NCBI RefSeq assembly: GCF_035582795.1
Contig: NC_134369.1
Coordinates: forward strand, 59,954,001-60,018,000
Direction of reading: 5' to 3'
From: Mycteria americana
Lineage: Eukaryota; Chordata; Aves; Ciconiiformes; Ciconiidae
Length of the DNA stretch: 64,000 nt
Positions within the stretch are counted from its first letter, which is position 1, and each line of letters opens with the position of its first letter. Of this stretch, positions 52,601 through 64,000 are shown in pieces. The notes under the pieces are model-generated. The model was not told where the DNA came from, searched no databases, and saw nothing but the letters and a program-made list of their open reading frames with translations. The position numbers were made by a program, and so were the translations under genes.

Positions 52601-54451
52601 CCTGCCCTCCAGCTCCACCGGTACCGCATGCTGCCAGGGCAGCAGCAGAGCTGAGTGCCTCTACACAATGAATGCAGTGATCCTGATACGGCAGGTCCTG
52701 ATTTTTATCTCAAAGTATCGGGGCATTCAAAGCAGCTTCAAGGAAGGATTCAAAGCGGTGTTGAAGGAGAGGCTCAATCCATGCCTGCCTGGGAATCAGG
52801 GATACGCCTCTGGACCGAGCACAGTCTCTGCGTGCATAAATTGCACAGACAGCAACCCTTGCATAAACAAGTGTAAAAATGCTAGATAATGCTAAAGAAG
52901 AACTCGATGTGATGCCAGCAACAGACACAAGCTCCACAAGAACCACAGTTACTGACTAAGGTTGTTGCTTGTTAGCAGTCCAAGCCTGCTTCCCAGGCGG
53001 CAGGGAGCCTGCTATATGCAGTGCCCCCCTCACCTTTGTGCTCTTATCACTCCTAAGTGTTTATACTGTGGACCACCACACCACGTTGTGTGCAAAGAAC
53101 AGCAACCAAAAAAAAAAGAGCTTATGGGAACTATTTCTGATGCAGACAACCCCTTCTTCCCAGTCCCGTGCCCATGAAAGGCAGAAAAACCGCAGAAGGT
53201 CCTCTCCAGCAGCTCTGTCTGTGTTCAAGCACAGTGGGAAGTTACCCAAGCTGGAGGCTGACAACCCGAACCTCATGAGCAACCTCTTCAAAATGTGTTT
53301 GTGGTGGGTTCCAGCACTGCTAAAGCTACAGGAAATTAAGGTTAAGCGGTTGAATGGTGACACAGAAGCTGTTGTGCTCAGGCCCTGGATACTACAAGGA
53401 CTGGCTGGCTGATGGAAAAACTTGAGCACGGCTGCCAAAGAAAAGGAAAAGGGGAGAGAATTATTTCCTCACTGGTTTCATAACCCTTGCAAAAAAAGGG
53501 TACTGCCTGGGAAGGCAACCCCTACATCCCCAGAAGCCAATGCACACCACAGCTACCTCCAGCCTTGAAAGCCTGTTCTGAGATTTGCTAGAATTCTTCA
53601 AACGCCACCATTCAACTCCAAACTATGTCTGACGTCTGACCTCAGCCAGAAAACACCCCACAGCAACATAAAATATATGGAGAAAAGAAGAAAAAAAGCA
53701 AAGGAGCTGTTTTGTGAACGGAAGATGCTCCACCTCAGGCAAAGGCTGAGAAACAGTGCTCAGAGCCATCACCAGCCTCACTGTGCCCTCAGAGATGAAC
53801 CGCCTCCATCTTCTGGACCTGCCTGTGTTGAGGTAGGTGCCAGATGAGCCATTTGCGTCTTGATCTCAGGTTTAAAAAATCCCATAACTCTCATGACAGC
53901 AGGCAGTAACACTGCCGGGCTGAGCAGTGAAACCCCAGGCTGGGTCTCTCCCACGTTAGATCAAGAAACACATTCCCAACATTTTTCTGCCTCTGACCTT
54001 CCTCTTATCAGTGAGTTTCCCTCCTCCCCTGCCTCTCCCAGAGCTATGGGGTGAGGACGGCTTCGCTGACCCACCCAGGAGAGGCGGTAGAGCTGGATCG
54101 CTGACAGCTTGAACCCCCTCATCCCCTTCATTAGAAATTAAACGAATGGTCCCCACTGCCTTGTCAAAGCCTGCCACCAGGTATGAGGAATGCTCCACCT
54201 TCACCAGCCCAAATGCCCTCTCCTTGGTGGAACGAGTGGCTCCCAGACCTGGGTGCTGGGGCGTACCCTCGGTACACCTGCCTGGGCCAGCACCTCCTGG
54301 CACCAACTTTGAGTCCACCCACACCTGCTGGTGCCTCACCGGTGACCTGACACCTCGTCCTACGCTGGCCGGACAACCATGCCGCTTGGCTCTGCAGAAG
54401 TGTGGCACAGTGAAGGGGAGGTACAGTATCAGGGAAGCAGATAAGGATGGT

Positions 54452-54489
54452 GGTCAAGGCCACACGGCCAAGGCCACATGGTCAAGGAT
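54452..54489 (+). repeat. 14-bp minisatellite, about 2.7 copies
   Basis: GGTCAAGGCCACAC, GGCCAAGGCCACAT and GGTCAAGGATAA follow head to tail with period 14. Each full copy includes TCAAGG/CCAAGG, resembling half-sites of nuclear receptors, probably by chance. Confidence 0.7.
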
Positions 54490-57400
54490 AAGCTTTTTGG
54501 GAGAATGCTCTGGCACTCAGTGCCGCTTGGGATGCTAGCAGGGCCAATGTCCTCCTCCAGTTACGCCTCGGGGCCACGAGCACCAGCTACATGAGCAATG
54601 GTGCCTTAGTGGATCAGATGACACCAGAAGGAAGGAATTTCCCATCAAAACATCTCACCTCTCACCCAACACCCTCCCTGTCGCAGCCATCACACTTGGT
54701 GCAGAAGAGGAGGTCGGGGAGAGAGACGGCGTCGTGCCCTGCCAGGCTACTACCCACAACAGCAAAACAGATGAAAACCATAATCACCATCAGCCATCAC
54801 TCACTTGTACAATGTAAATGCTTCAAGCCAAATTGTTCACAGAGCTGTAAAACCTGAAGTCCCGTTTCTTTACAAAGCCTTTGAAAAACTAATTGGATGT
54901 AGCCCCACACATTATCTCCACGAGAGGTAGAAGAGTCGCATTCCAGCCCAGGAAGGAGCATTACTGTTATTATCCACCCTCCTCAAGATTTACTGTCTTA
55001 AAAAATATACTCCATCTGGAACGGGGTGTAATTCAACTTGGATGTAATCTAGCTGAGTAACTTTTCTCCACATAGATAAACCACTTAATACTCATTACAG
55101 CTAAATTGAGGCAAGACAAATCACTCTACTTTGTTTTAACTCAATGGCCTCTGAGAGAGCAGGGAACAGCCTGGCTCCTGAAGCTTTTTTAAAATATAAA
55201 TTGGAAACTGTTTTAACAATCAAAACAATCTCTCAGCCTGCAGAGCACAGAACGGTGTCATTTTAAAAGTCACTTGGAAACACTGGAGCCTTTCCGGTCC
55301 TCATCTGAGATTTCAGAAGAATCTGTCAAATGGGTAAATATTTATTCTCCAGTAGCAAAATAAATGTTTTTATTTCCTTTTATGCCACTTCTCCAAACCA
55401 CGAGTACGTAGAGCAGAGGTTTGCGTGGTAGCTACACGGCTGGGATTGAGACACTTTTATTTAAGACCTTTTCATAATGAGGCCTTAGCACTTGCTAAGC
55501 GCTAAATAAGAAAAAACTGCAATCCCTTTACTTAGGGTGGGTCACAGCAGAAGTGCAAGAAAAGGTTAATGCAGGTGGTCGTGAGATGAGGAAGCTGTGG
55601 AGAGCCCTCCAACGGGACTCACTCACAGCGGGACGGTCCCTACACCCAGCCTGGGCAATACAGAACAACCCGGCACGAGCAGACTTGAGCCAACAGAGGT
55701 GCCTTAGTCCTCTTCCACAGCACCCCACTGGGGTTCGATTTGTCTTTTCAATGTCTGCTACAAAGAGGGGGTTATGCAGTGTCCGGCTGGGGTGCTGGCT
55801 GGCAGGTCAGGACCGTGGTGCCCGCTCCAGCACCGTCCCCACGTGCAGCACGGAGGTGCCCCACACCCCCAGCAGCAAGGCTGGACACCCGCTGCCTCCC
55901 GCTGCGTTTTCTCCCCAGGAGCTACTTTTACTAAGTATGATTTAAGACAGTAAAGCGCAGGTATATTTTGTCAATGATGTCCTGCAAACAAGGCTCTTCC
56001 TCCCCTCATAAAAAGCAGCCACCCTAAAGGGATTCTCCCAAACCCCAGGAGGAAAGGCGCAGGAAGGAGTGATGCTCTGCCAGGTTTGCACCTTGCGGCC
56101 AACTGCCGCCGTCTCCTTCGCGTAATGGGTTGCTGACATTTTCGCTTCCTCCCCTTCCATCAAAGATAGTCTCATAAAAAGACCTTCACCTGTGCTCAAT
56201 AAAACATTTAGCTGTTTGTCGGCAGTTTCGTTATCACACCTCTGCTCTTCAGCACCATATTTCAGATTCGTATTGCTCTGCTGGTTTTGCTTCTTGACAC
56301 AGACAAGCAGGCTGAAAAATGGGCCAGCAGTTACATCTTGTAAAGAAGTTGATTTATTAAGGCAAGAGAGCTCTTTCAGAGCAGCTGGGAAGCAGATGAA
56401 ACTCACATCTCTTTATATATTGTCATTAAAGGAAATTTTTGAGAGAGGTGGACAAACCTACGATGCTTGCTTTTTCCTAGGCAGCCCCCATCTTTCTGCT
56501 CGTACCAGCAAACCCCATTCCCGATGCCCTCTTTCTGACTGGTGCGTGAGGCAAGTTTTCACGTCAGGCTTAACTCAGCGGATGGCTCAAATGTGAGCAG
56601 GGACACCACAAGCCACCGCTGAGTTACTTGGCTTTTGCAGCTGCTGCCCTCAACTACGGCACCACCAGGGCTTTCAGCCACTTCTTCCAGCACCTGGAGG
56701 ATGCTGCCGGTGTCCAAGGGACTTGGTCCCTGTCCCCACATTAGCCCTTGTCCTCACTGAACAAAGGCAGCTCTCCAGCCTGAGTAGAAGTGGCACCCAG
56801 GCTCCGACCCAGCGAGTCCCTGCTGAAAGTATCACTAAACGCAGCTGGGAAGGTGTGCAAGTGGATGGGAGGGCAGGTCCGCAGGCAAAAGCCAAATAAA
56901 AGCCAAATGAAGTATTCCAGCAGTGAGCTGAAGAAGCTCACCGACCTAAACCCTCCTTCTCTTCTCTCAGGTCCAAAATACCATGCTCCGCTAACCCCAA
57001 TCCCCACGCCTCTCCAGTACGAGCTTGGGCACAATTTGGGATGTGGTAAGAGAATACACAACGACAAGGTCTATGGCAGACAGACGCTTCCAGCCTTTTG
57101 TAGCTTTGCAAGATACTCTGCAAGCAAACCATACCAACGTGCTCTCTCTCTCACCCCACCACCTCATTCACCGTGGGTTGCGTAGGGAGCAGTTTCCTCT
57201 GCGCTCTGCCAGGCAGCGTTAAAGCGGTGGCAGGAGGGCACTTACAGGAACAGAACTAAGGCCATATCTTGATTATTTCCATAGCTGAGGTGCTGCAGCA
57301 CACTTTTACTGAATAGACACTGCCTTAGACTATGCTAAATAAATAAAAGGCCCATATGTAGCATTCAAAGCCACCCATGATAACATCTGTCTGAATAAGA

Positions 57401-57899
57401 CTGGTAAGATCAGGCCTCATTTTCAAGGTGCGGGTGATAGCTCAGGTATAGAATAGGTATTCAAACACTAGTCAAAAGAACAGCGAAATGCGTTGTCACT
57501 CCGGTCACAAATAACAAAATCTGGTCTCAGACTAATACACATTTTTTTTTAACTCTCAAAGGCGGTGGTTACACACTGGCGACACGGCTGTGCTGCTGCA
57601 AAGCACTGCTCCGGCAGGATGGGACGTATGCCACCGCAGCTATTTAATTAACATTTCATAGCAAGCCTGTAACTACGAGCTCTGAAGTTTTTCAAGACCG
57701 CACGTTCCCGACTCAGTTCCAGTTCATTAGGCCTGTCTGGGAGCTTAGCGGCCTCAGGTCGGTCTGTAACAGCCTGATAAGGTCTCTCCTGACTTCGGCT
57801 TTTACAGCTCACTACTGCGACTTCCAGCCATGACATCAGCTCCACGCACAGCAAACATCTGCCCGCAACGACTGTCAACAGGAGCTCAAGAGCTCCTGG

Positions 57900-58460
57900 T
57901 ATCTTATCGGGGTTTCGTTAGGAGGTGGCTGATAGGGAAGGAGCAGCGTGTGCACGTGTGTGCCCGCGTCCTGCAGCGCAGCTGGGAGAGAGCTGTCTCG
58001 GCCCATCAGAAAGCGGCCACCGGTTTCTCCCTCCTCGCTCGGGTGACCTTTACATTACAACCTGTGCGGGGGCTGTCCTTCTATCACGGCACAGCTCAGC
58101 AGGAACCACTGGAGATGGCTTGCATCTGAGGATGTCTAACCCCCTCAACCTGTAAAACCTGCTTAACGGGAAGGTGGCAAAACACCTCTCAGTCTTGTAG
58201 CCTGACACCACGCTTCCCCTCTGCTGAGGGGGACAACCCGCAGCTGCTCTTCCGCGGCTGGGAGTGGGCCAGGACGGGCAGTGCTGCTGCGGCTCCCCAG
58301 GGCTTTCGGCAGCTGTCCCGGCAAGCCTGCTCGCAGAGGATGGCCCCGTCACCAGGCTGCTCAGACGCGCTCCCCAGACGACGTGCTGCCTGCGTGACAG
58401 ACCGGCTCAGCCCCGACTATCAGTCGCTGCTGTTTGTCCAGGTTTCCTGGGGAAATCCTT
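57900..58460. promoter_or_regulatory. CpG-rich stretch in intron 1
   Basis: This sequence is clearly richer in CpG than flanking intron, with GCGCAGC, GCGGCCACCGG, CTCGCTCGGG and GACGACGTGC motifs. It may be an enhancer or a minor promoter of CCDC85C or of an antisense RNA. The open frames inside it show no family match. Confidence 0.25.
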
Positions 58461-60299
58461 CCTTCTGTCCCCCAGAGATTTCGAAGGTAAACAACCACGG
58501 AAAAGATTGCGTTTGTTTTACACGTTGTGTTTTAACACCTGACTGTGGGCATCGCTCCGAGAACGATCAGTGTGAGTTTTTTGAGGTTCAGCCTCAGACT
58601 GAGCTTTCAAGCAAGAGTGGACAGACTGTAATTAGCAAGCACAGTGACAGAAACGTTAACGTCCAAGACACACGCAGCCAGACAGCCTTGACCGGTGTAT
58701 GTGTAACCAAGGAAAGCTGATTTGCGTCCGCTGCAGCACCCTACCTCCCCGCACAGGGACGCCTGCGCTGTCCGAGGGAGCAGGTGCTCTCTGGGTCAGT
58801 TCCAGGTGCTGCACTACCTGCAACACCCACCACAGCTCAGTGACACCAGGCACAATTCAGGTCTTCCTTGGCCTCTTTAAGAAGCCATTTGCTGTGCAAC
58901 CGCGTAGATGTACTCAGTGAAGGATTGCCTGAATGCAGAAAGGACAATTCTAGAGAAAGTAGGACAACGTTCAAACTGCAGGTGGATAGGAGCGATCCTC
59001 CCTTCCAGACACTGCGGTACCAGCATTTCTCTATCAGTGCTTACTAGTTGATATGAAGAGAGAGAACAAAAGATGCAGAAGCTGGAGGAAGGACGGGGGA
59101 AGATCAGACTGACTACCGGATGTGATGCTGTGCTCATGACAACTTGCAAGAGAGGAAAAGATGAGTAACACTACAAACGGGAGGCTCTTCGACTGCCGTG
59201 TGCCTTAGTCAATGTAGTTCCATCCAAAAAGCTTTGCTTCCCATGTCAGAGCTGCCCTGCAGCAGTGCAGGATCTTCTGCTGTCACCAGTCCCAGCAGAG
59301 TAAAGCCACAGCCCATTGACCAGTGCCAAAGCAGTGAATTAGGAGATCATCATAATCTTCCTTATCCTGTACCTCTACTATTGCCACAGATGGGCAAGGG
59401 CTGATCTACCACAGTATGGCCTAAGCAGGACCTTCCACGAGAGTCTAATTTTAGATATAGAGACAAATCCTCCACTTTTGACAGACCCATGGATTGCTTC
59501 TCGTTATTGCGACGGACTCCCCGACGCACAGGAAGGAACAGCCACGCTCTCTGCTTGAAGTTCGGGCCCTCCCAGCCAGTTGTGCTGGACTCGCCCTTGG
59601 GGGAAGGCAGAGGTGAACGGAAAGTTGTGTCACCGGCACTCGTTCGGGGAGCGGAGCTGCAAGTCACTCACCGCTAATGGGATTCTGCAGCTTTAATGAT
59701 TACGAAAAGGTTAAAATGACCTGCCAGGCACCCTCAGCTGTTTAAGCCTCTTTTCCTTCCTCGTGCTGCTTTAATCTTGGTAGTGTGGTCACGTGACCCG
59801 GTCAAAAAAAGCCCCGAAGCCGATTAGCGGCTTTCCACCGGCTACAAACGACTCAAAACATTTGGGATGGTGTGGATGCTTCAGAAAGAGTAGCCTGCTT
59901 TGCTCCATGGCCTCCTTTTGGGGGCACCTCGACGAACGCTGCAGCCTCCAGAAGTCACCAAGAGGGTTCGGTCTCAGGGGAAAGTCCCTGAAACCAAGGA
60001 GACAGGCTGTACCCATTTCCACTTGTACCAATCCAGTTACTTAACTCCTCCCTCCCACCTCCAAGACCCAACCCTTCCCACCTGACTTTGGCTACCACTG
60101 CGGTAGCCGCTGTCCCTGCCTCTACAACAGCAACCAAAGGCTAAGCCCATCCCATTGCCAGCGTGCTACCCTCAAAGCCTCTGCCGAGGCCAACTTAAAC
60201 TCTTGTGGCAGCATCCCTGAATTCCTCATACACAGCACTTCTGTGAAAAAGCAACTTGGGGGCTTCTGCAATCCATAAACTGGGCACGAATCAGTGTCA

Positions 60300-60860
60300 C
60301 GCTGGGGCAAAAGCAGTATGTGGGATCGTATCGTGACGCAGAAACAAGAGCCCTGTATGTAAACAGGGGAAATAATCCTTCTTCCTCGGTGCTGTTAAAG
60401 ATCTTGAATAGGGATCTGTGTCCAGTTTTAGGCATCACACTTCAAGACTCATGCGGACTAGTTGGAAGGAATTCAGGAGAGAAATAAGGAGGATCAGAGT
60501 GTGGAAAGCATAATCTAGCAGGAGAGCTTGAAGGAACCCAGATTGTTTAGCCTGGAGACAAAAAGACCAAACATAGACATAGTAATGGATTCAAATATGT
60601 AAATGATTGTCAAAAAAAGATGAAGTGAATAAATTGTTCTCCATGTCCACCCAGGAAGAGCAAGCTTTCTAATAACAGGGATATTTAAGGGCTAGAAGAG
60701 ATTGCCTTGGAAGGTGGTGGAATTGCCATTGATGACGGCTTTCACGAGCAGGTTAGACAAACATCTGTCAGGAGTAGTGTAGGTAGAGCTGAGTCTGCCG
60801 TGGGGCAAAGGGATGGGTTAGGTGACCCTGAGAGCCCTTCAGTTCTGTTCTCCATGCCTA
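60300..60860 (+). mobile_element. CR1 LINE 3' fragment
   Basis: The + strand carries consecutive CR1 3'-end blocks: TCTGTGTCCAGTTTTAGGCA followed by TCACACTTCAAGA; then TTGTTTAGCCTGGAGA; then GATTGCCTTGGAAGGTGGTG followed by GAATTGCCATTGATG; then GCAGGTTAGACAAACATCTG; and GGTTAGGTGACC near the end. The order and spacing fit a CR1 copy that has lost its 5' part and much of its middle. It is opposite in direction to CCDC85C and inactive. This is the best preserved mobile element of the window. Confidence 0.8.
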
Positions 60861-63800
60861 CCCTGTACAAATACCACATGAGGAAATTTGTGGCTCTTTC
60901 ACTTAAATTCCAGAAAGCAAGCACCACAATTATTTGAAGGCAAAAATGAAATCACTGAACAGCCTTTGATTGGCATGTCAGCTTCAGTAATCTGAAATCA
61001 TCCATGCATTTTTGGTTTTCCATCACCTGCAGAAAGTCTCACCTAACTGCATGGTGGCTGGCAAAGAAGAAAGCAGGGCTGGCAAGAGCGTGTGGAGAAG
61101 AACAAGTGCTGGGGTAGGGTCCTCTGATACTAATGGGATGTTTGCAATAAAAAGGTTATATTGGAAACAGTTGGCTGTCTTAAAATACAGCCAGGGATTT
61201 CAAGAGTTAGTACCCCCCAGAAAAAGAGAGTTCTTATCTTTAAGAGTAATCATTTCCAGCTTTTCCACAGAAATTCACAGTCCTAAATCACAGAAGGCCA
61301 ATGTGCACAAGGCTCGGTATGACTACAGTAACAACACATGGTCTCTAGCCAAAAGAGCTTAAAAAAGAGGAGCTCAGTGAATGCAGACAAGCTGGGGAAT
61401 GCCAGGAAACCACGTGGGTTAGGAAACAGCCTCAGCAGCACTAACAGTCCAACTGCGGTCAAGGCTCGAAGGCACCATGACAGAGGAAGGGGCTGGAGAA
61501 GGCTACGGAGACAGCCGTGTCCACGCCTACGAGTCCTAGGGCAGCACAAGAGAAAGCACAAAGGTGCTAATTTGAAAACTGAGTACGTGGGGAATGGAGA
61601 CTAGGTTGTCCTAAGCTATTTTAATAGTCCAGAAACACCCATAATAAGCTTCTACCTTCCCCAAAACAACCACATGGTCTTTCAAGATAAGAAGGTAGCT
61701 ATCAGAAGCCCAAAGACTCTTGAGTTTGCACTAGTGAAACCAAAAAGAGTTGCAAATGAAAGTCAAGTTGGGTTCAGAGCCCTTTGTCACTCTGTCACAG
61801 CCAGAAAGCTCTGGAAAACAGGCTGATCTGAAACATTTGCACGCCCAACTGCCCTGTTAGTTACTTCTTGCAAATCCACTGAAATGAGTGCAAGTGTATC
61901 CCAGAATCTGCTCCCTGGTTTCCCTTTTGCACTACTGCCACTCCACCTCTCAGCAAGGAGAAACAGTGAGCATCCACAATCAGTATTCTTCTCTTCAAAC
62001 TCATCACACTGACCAAAGTTGTGCAAGACGTTTGCCCGCAAATCTGAACCCACCCAAACACATGCAGCTTTGATTCCACCCTCAAAATATTCGGCAAGGT
62101 TGTTGCAGTTGCAAAAGCTTCACCATATTTGACAAGACCTTTGCTGAAGTTTCTCCATTTTTATGGCAAACTTCTAACCATTAATGGTTCAAAAGCCTGT
62201 GGAAAGACATCAGGTTAATCCAAAGCCTTGTGAAACACAACAGTTGTGAATGAGTTTTGCTTTGAGATTTTAGGTTTGTTTGAATCCTTCAGCATTTTCT
62301 CCTGGATAGATTAACATTACCTCCTAGGTAAGAAGCACTGCTGAGTTTCAGATGGCTGTAAATCTTATATTCAACATTGTACATACAAATGGGCCAGTAG
62401 GTTTTATGCAGACATTCCCACTGCCTTCGAAGGAATCCTGCTTAGAAACTGATAGCACAAAGCAGTCCAGATGCAGAAGGGCTCTCTTGAGTTTACAAAA
62501 CTACTTCCTAAGCAACCTGCGGGGGGAAAGGCAGATTACCAGACTAATTGATGGGCTTTTTTTTGTTAAAAGGGTAAATAAGAAGATCTTAAATATTTGC
62601 AAAAGTCTTTCTTTGCAAACATCAAGTTGAAACTTTTGCAGGCTCTGAAAATGCATTTTGGGTTGTAAATCTGCTCCCCCCTTTTGCTTGGGAAGATTCT
62701 TCTGGACAATAAATGCAGCGAGCCTGGGAGAGGGCTGCATAATTATCCACTCCACACAATGGAAACCAGCCTTTCCAATGCAGTCCTCAACTGTCAGGAA
62801 TCCAAGCCGCGTGATAATTAAAACTCAAAAATACTTTTCCGTCCAGAGAGAAATTAAACTTTAATTTCCACTCCTCAAATACCCCCACCATGTTCAGGAA
62901 GCCCCCTATTAAAAAAAAAATTCATAGATGCAAACGATGCCCTTCTGAGTACTGACAGGAAAAATTTAATTGGCAGGGAGAAAAACCTAATGATTAGATT
63001 AATGAAAAATAGGCTCTATTGACTTGGGCCACTGGACCATTCCTGATGAGGGTAAACAGCCCCCCTCCACTTCTTCCCCGCTCCCCTCGCCTTTGTCTGC
63101 CGTGCACGGCAAGGCTGAGCGCAGGAACGCATTCAAAAGCGATGCCTCGGTGGGAAAAGGCTGGAGTCAGATCAAAGTCCTTCCACCCAGGGGCCCGCTG
63201 GAGCCCGACACTTGCTGAACGGCCTCCGTGTGCCCAGGAATTCGTTATCCCCCCTGCCCCGGTCCAGGCTGCCCCGCATCCGCTCCTTAGCCCCAGCGCT
63301 GGCTGCCCCCATCTCTCCCCCTGAGCCTAAAAAAGTGCAAGGTAGCAAAGTTGTTAAAAATTGCTGGCCTTTTTCCAAATAAAAGCATTTATCCAGTTAT
63401 GGCTGGCGTTTACGTACCGAGCAGGATGGTAACAAACCTCATTCCCACACCTGGGGCTGGCAGGGGACAGCTCTTGCCCAAGTGACGAGCAAGACGCGTG
63501 GTTTCACGGTGTCACCCGCTCTTGCCACGCTCCTTGGGTCAAAGGCTGGTTGGGAATTTTTAGGTAAAGCAGTTTTTCATAGGAAAACGCTGATTTATCA
63601 AGAGACCATTTTTAACACAGCGCATCCAATTTCATGCAATTTTTAGCTCAGGATGAAATTTCTGGTCAGACCCTCAGAGAGAGAAAGGGAGAAAGCCTAA
63701 AATAGCCGCAAGCCCAAGGCTTAAGGCAATCACCAGGGAACCTCTAAATCCCTGCACGCTAAGCTCTTCTGGAGTTGGGGATTGTGTGCGTCTGTGACAA

Positions 63801-64000
63801 AGACACACCAATTTCTGTGGCCGAGGATACGGAGCCTGGCTACGCTGCAGGCATAAACCCCCTGCCCAGTCCTAATTGCCCCAAATAACTGCAGTTGTAG
63901 AGCCAGCGGCTCCTTCCAGCTAGGACAGGCACCTGCACAGGTCCCAGCGTTCACCCATATTTCAGTTTTGGATCTACGTGTATTTTGCGATTAGCTGGTT

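Larger units (their letters stand above)
50324..64000 (-). other. CCDC85C: CCDC85C intron 1, partial
   Basis: At least 13.7 kb of the first intron fills the rest of the window. It holds two CR1 fragments (52355-52600 and 60300-60860), a 14-bp minisatellite (54452-54489), AT-rich candidate regulatory stretches (54870-55390, 62870-63020) and a CpG-rich stretch (57900-58460). The expected GC-rich exon 1 was looked for in the open frames and not found, so it must lie to the right. Confidence 0.8.

Noticed and set aside
50324..64000. CCDC85C exon 1 within the window
   Set aside because: None of the open frames on the minus strand contains the long coiled-coil sequence expected (for example DEELLRWSKEEL-type residues), so it lies beyond the window.

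Overview
The window is nuclear DNA from a vertebrate, most likely a bird or another sauropsid. Evidence for this is short exons with GT/AG splice sites split by kilobase introns, sparse interspersed repeats, and only old CR1/L3-like LINE and MIR-like SINE remnants. There is no bacterial gene structure, no dense coding and no viral genome. The species cannot be fixed from the sequence.

Two genes are supported, and they converge tail to tail. At the left end, on the + strand, are the last two coding exons of CCNK (cyclin K): a 75-bp exon at 507-581 and the terminal proline-rich exon at 2786-3408. A 3'UTR follows, ending near an AATAAA at 4084-4089. On the - strand, about 100 bp beyond, begins the 3' end of CCDC85C (DIPA/CCDC85 family), with overlapping poly(A) signals at 4222-4232. 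CCDC85C fills the rest of the window: last coding exon plus stop 7846-7935, then exons at 9548-9646, 17608-17703, 33586-33690 and 50247-50323. Intron 1 runs off the right edge, so the large first exon (start codon and main coiled coils) lies beyond 64000. CCNK next to CCDC85C in this orientation matches the order I recall for human chromosome 14q32.

All five CCDC85C exons join in frame and give 154 full codons of the C-terminal part. The three middle exons (105, 96 and 99 bp) are symmetric, phase 0 at both ends, so any could be skipped without a frameshift. The two genes are not known to work together. Cyclin K activates CDK12/CDK13 for RNA polymerase II CTD phosphorylation, whereas CCDC85C acts at apical cell junctions.

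About 93% of the window is intron or UTR. It holds CR1/L3-like fossils (15485-15725, 52355-52600, 60300-60860), MIR-like fossils, a few tandem and homopurine tracts, CpG-rich patches (25600-26100 and 57900-58460), and AT-rich stretches that look like conserved regulatory elements but cannot be proven so here. The most unusual local structure is a 17-bp perfect inverted repeat with a 2-nt centre at 16341-16376. I found no new gene system.
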